Assembly: GCA_030340625.1 (NCBI GenBank)
Contig: JAOPHQ010000607.1
Coordinates: forward strand, 94,158-158,157
Length of the DNA: 64,000 bases
Direction of reading: 5' to 3'
Source of the DNA: Merluccius polli
Taxonomy: Eukaryota > Chordata > Actinopteri > Gadiformes > Merlucciidae
In this document: one piece after another, positions 51,974-64,000 of the stretch
How positions within the stretch are numbered: the first letter of the stretch is position 1
Layout: the number at the start of each line of letters is the position of its first letter
The notes under the pieces: generated by a model
Seen by the model: the letters and a program-made list of their open reading frames with translations, nothing else
Database searches by the model: none
What the model was told of the DNA's origin: nothing
Position numbers and translations under genes: made by a program

Positions 51974-52629
51974 TGATGGGAAAGTTCAGCAGCAGGACCG
52001 AGACTTGGACTGTGTGTCCTCGTAATGACAGTGTGCCTGCACTGGGATAGCAACATGGATATGTTAAGTGCCAATGGGGTTGCTCAGCTCATTTATAGAG
52101 ATGGGGCCAGAGGACCGAGTGACCGCCCATATTCCCCAAGCCGAGCCGAGCCGAACCGAGCTGAGCTGAGCTGGACATGTTTGACTAACTTTGAATTAAG
52201 GCTGCACACTTTGAATGACATGAGATGACATTACAGCTCTAATAAACCAATCTCATTTGCAGTCATTATTATAATTTCAAACATATAAACGCAATTCTCA
52301 ATGTGTAGCGTATCAGATGATTTTTTTTTTTTAATATGGCAGTTCCGTTTATTTCTGTAATTTATGTTTTTTTAATGTATTTAGAGATCCTATTGCAAAT
52401 ACTGGCTCCACTTCTTAGGTCTTCAAACCTGTAACTGTGATGTTGAGACAGTGCTGCCATCTACCGACGGTTCGTGGACACGGCAGCTGTCCATAATAAG
52501 AAACAAGCTCCTATGCGTAATGCAATGATTTAATTAACGTCATCATCAATCGCAACGGCCCTCAGCCTCTTTCTCGTGGTCGGTGTTGCAGCATCTCCAT
52601 CTCCAGCATCATCCAGCACCAAAACAGCG

Positions 52630-52700
52630 TGCGCCGCCCGGGAATCGAACCCGGGTCGCAAGAATGGGAATCTTGCATGATACCACTACACCAGCGGCGC
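52630..52700 (-). tRNA. tRNA-Gly (anticodon CCC)
   Basis: On the minus strand 52700-52630 is a 71-nt tRNA. The acceptor GCGCCGC pairs with GCGGCGC, with discriminator A. The A box is TGGTGTAGTGGTA and the B box GGTTCGATTCC. The anticodon loop TTCCCAT reads CCC, recognising GGG glycine codons. The sequence matches the vertebrate tRNA-Gly-CCC as I remember it. A TTTT terminator for RNA polymerase III follows at 52624-52621. No intron. Confidence 0.97.
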
Positions 52701-53088
52701 GGCCCGTATGCAGGTCGGAGGAGGGGACTTTCCTGTAAACATCAGTTGCTCAACCACGCGTTGCCGATAACAAGCCGCCGTTTCATTTTCACTCTCAGGA
52801 AACTGAGAGACTTCCTTATTTGTTGCGATCACACACGTAGAAAAAAAGGCGTCTTCACGTGGGCCGTCCGCATTTATGATTCAACCAAAAACAGAAATAA
52901 AAGAAACTGTCTGCGCATCAGGGGGGGTGGATTGATTCAAGAGTTTGAAACCGCATGACTAAGACATTGTTCTGCTTCAAACACCACAGTGGAGAAGAAA
53001 AAGGGAAGTGATTTCATTTCATTTGACTTGCAGGTCAGATCAAGCCCCAACTCGGCGGAGGAGGAGGAACAAGGCTTGTTAACGAGTG

Positions 53089-61422
<8,334 letters not shown>

Positions 61423-61859
61423 AGTGTCTTTTGGCTCCCCCTACTGGAGGATTGGCGCCAGAGCCGCTGCAGCGACTCCATATCCTGGTCGAATATTAAA
61501 GAACAACTGTTATCTACTGTAAAATTGTGTATTATTACTGTTACATACATTGTTATCTGTTCATTACTATGTATAATGTAAATGTACTGCATTTGAACTA
61601 CATGAATCCATAAAACAATATAGGCTATTGTACTGTGCTTTGTTTCATTTTACATGTTCATGGTTTTCAGAGTTGAATTTGACAATGTTACAATTTCGTT
61701 GTAAATACTAACAACTTTAAACCAATCTAAACACAATCCCACCGCTTCCAATAAATTAGTCAACTTTAACATAGCCCCCTACACCACTACCAGACCTGTT
61801 ATCCGCAGGTAAACACAATACAAATCCCTCTGAGTCAGCATTTTGCACACACATGGGAT

Positions 61860-62060
61860 TTGCACGCCGGAGACTGTAGTCCTGCTCCGTGACCAGGCAA
61901 AACCGACGCGTCGACCCCCCCCTGTGTTAAAACTACATAACCCAGCATAACCCTTTACACCTGGTTACCTATCCAATGGTTGCTATGTGCGCTGAAAAAC
62001 GCCGACCAATGGCACCGCATGCCCTAATTCTAACGGTCGGACGCCACGAAATCAGTTCAA
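61860..62060 (+). promoter_or_regulatory. tdh: tdh promoter region (ZNF143-like and CCAAT motifs)
   Basis: ACTACATAACCCAGCATAAC at 61932-61951 closely resembles the ZNF143/STAF (SBS) motif. An inverted ACTACA-type match is near 61872-61877. CCAAT boxes occur at about 61973 (TCCAATGG) and 62004 (ACCAATGG). The block ends about 80 bp before the tdh start codon. No TATA box. Binding is predicted only. Confidence 0.45.
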
Positions 62061-62136
62061 TTTCCACAGATGTGATAAGTTGCTAATAGTAGGCCCTAAA
62101 TCCCCTAGGCCGAGGCTGAGATCGCTGCTCAACAAC

Positions 62137-64000
<1,864 letters not shown>

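Overview
This is a vertebrate nuclear window, almost certainly from a teleost fish. The genes have many short introns, the intergenic distances are small, a zona-pellucida (egg envelope) gene sits among housekeeping genes, and fish-type LINE, hAT and MITE copies lie in the introns. Dinucleotide repeats, mainly (AC)n/(GT)n, are extremely dense. That density resembles cod-like (gadiform) genomes, but this is an inference from texture only. Gene neighbours match human 1p34-p35 (GJB cluster, PPIE-PABPC4, TMEM54, HDAC1-LCK-FAM167B), followed by mtmr9 and tdh, which in humans accompany the paralogous FAM167A-BLK block on 8p23.

Layout. 1-2451 is a near-perfect inverted repeat. 2852-3700 (-) is an intronless-CDS beta connexin. 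5258-12375 (-) is ppie, a spliceosomal cyclophilin with an RRM, whose introns carry a deleted LINE and a hAT element; a 32-bp minisatellite lies just upstream of its promoter. 13803-21811 (-) is pabpc4, with a TATA box, a 5'TOP-like start and a very A-rich leader. 22654-25566 (-) is a ZP3-like egg-coat gene with a long C-terminal extension. 26241-30381 (+) is tmem54, convergent with hdac1 at 31922-35992 (-). 36503-46711 (-) is lck, in tandem with hdac1. 46712-50969 has no recognised gene. 50970-51973 (-) is fam167b. 52630-52700 (-) is tRNA-Gly(CCC). 53089-61422 (+) is mtmr9 with an R2-like LINE remnant in intron 4. 62137 to the window end (+) is tdh, whose 3' exons lie beyond the window.

The exon chains below were built by hand from splice signals, reading frame and remembered vertebrate homologues. 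All chains keep phase from start to stop, and hdac1 comes out at exactly 482 codons. The genes are not one pathway. Functionally they include pre-mRNA splicing (ppie), poly(A)-dependent translation and mRNA stability (pabpc4), chromatin deacetylation (hdac1), T-cell receptor signalling (lck), phosphoinositide control (mtmr9), threonine catabolism (tdh), gap junctions (connexin) and egg coat (zp).

I found no clear new multigene system. The points most worth a second look are: the head-to-head palindrome at the left edge; the pabpc4 promoter/leader architecture suggesting autoregulation; the ZP3-like protein with a roughly 330-residue extension; two GC-AG introns (lck and mtmr9); the shortened mtmr9 C-terminus; a 0.7-kb inverted repeat inside lck; and an overlapping bidirectional poly(A) signal between tmem54 and hdac1.
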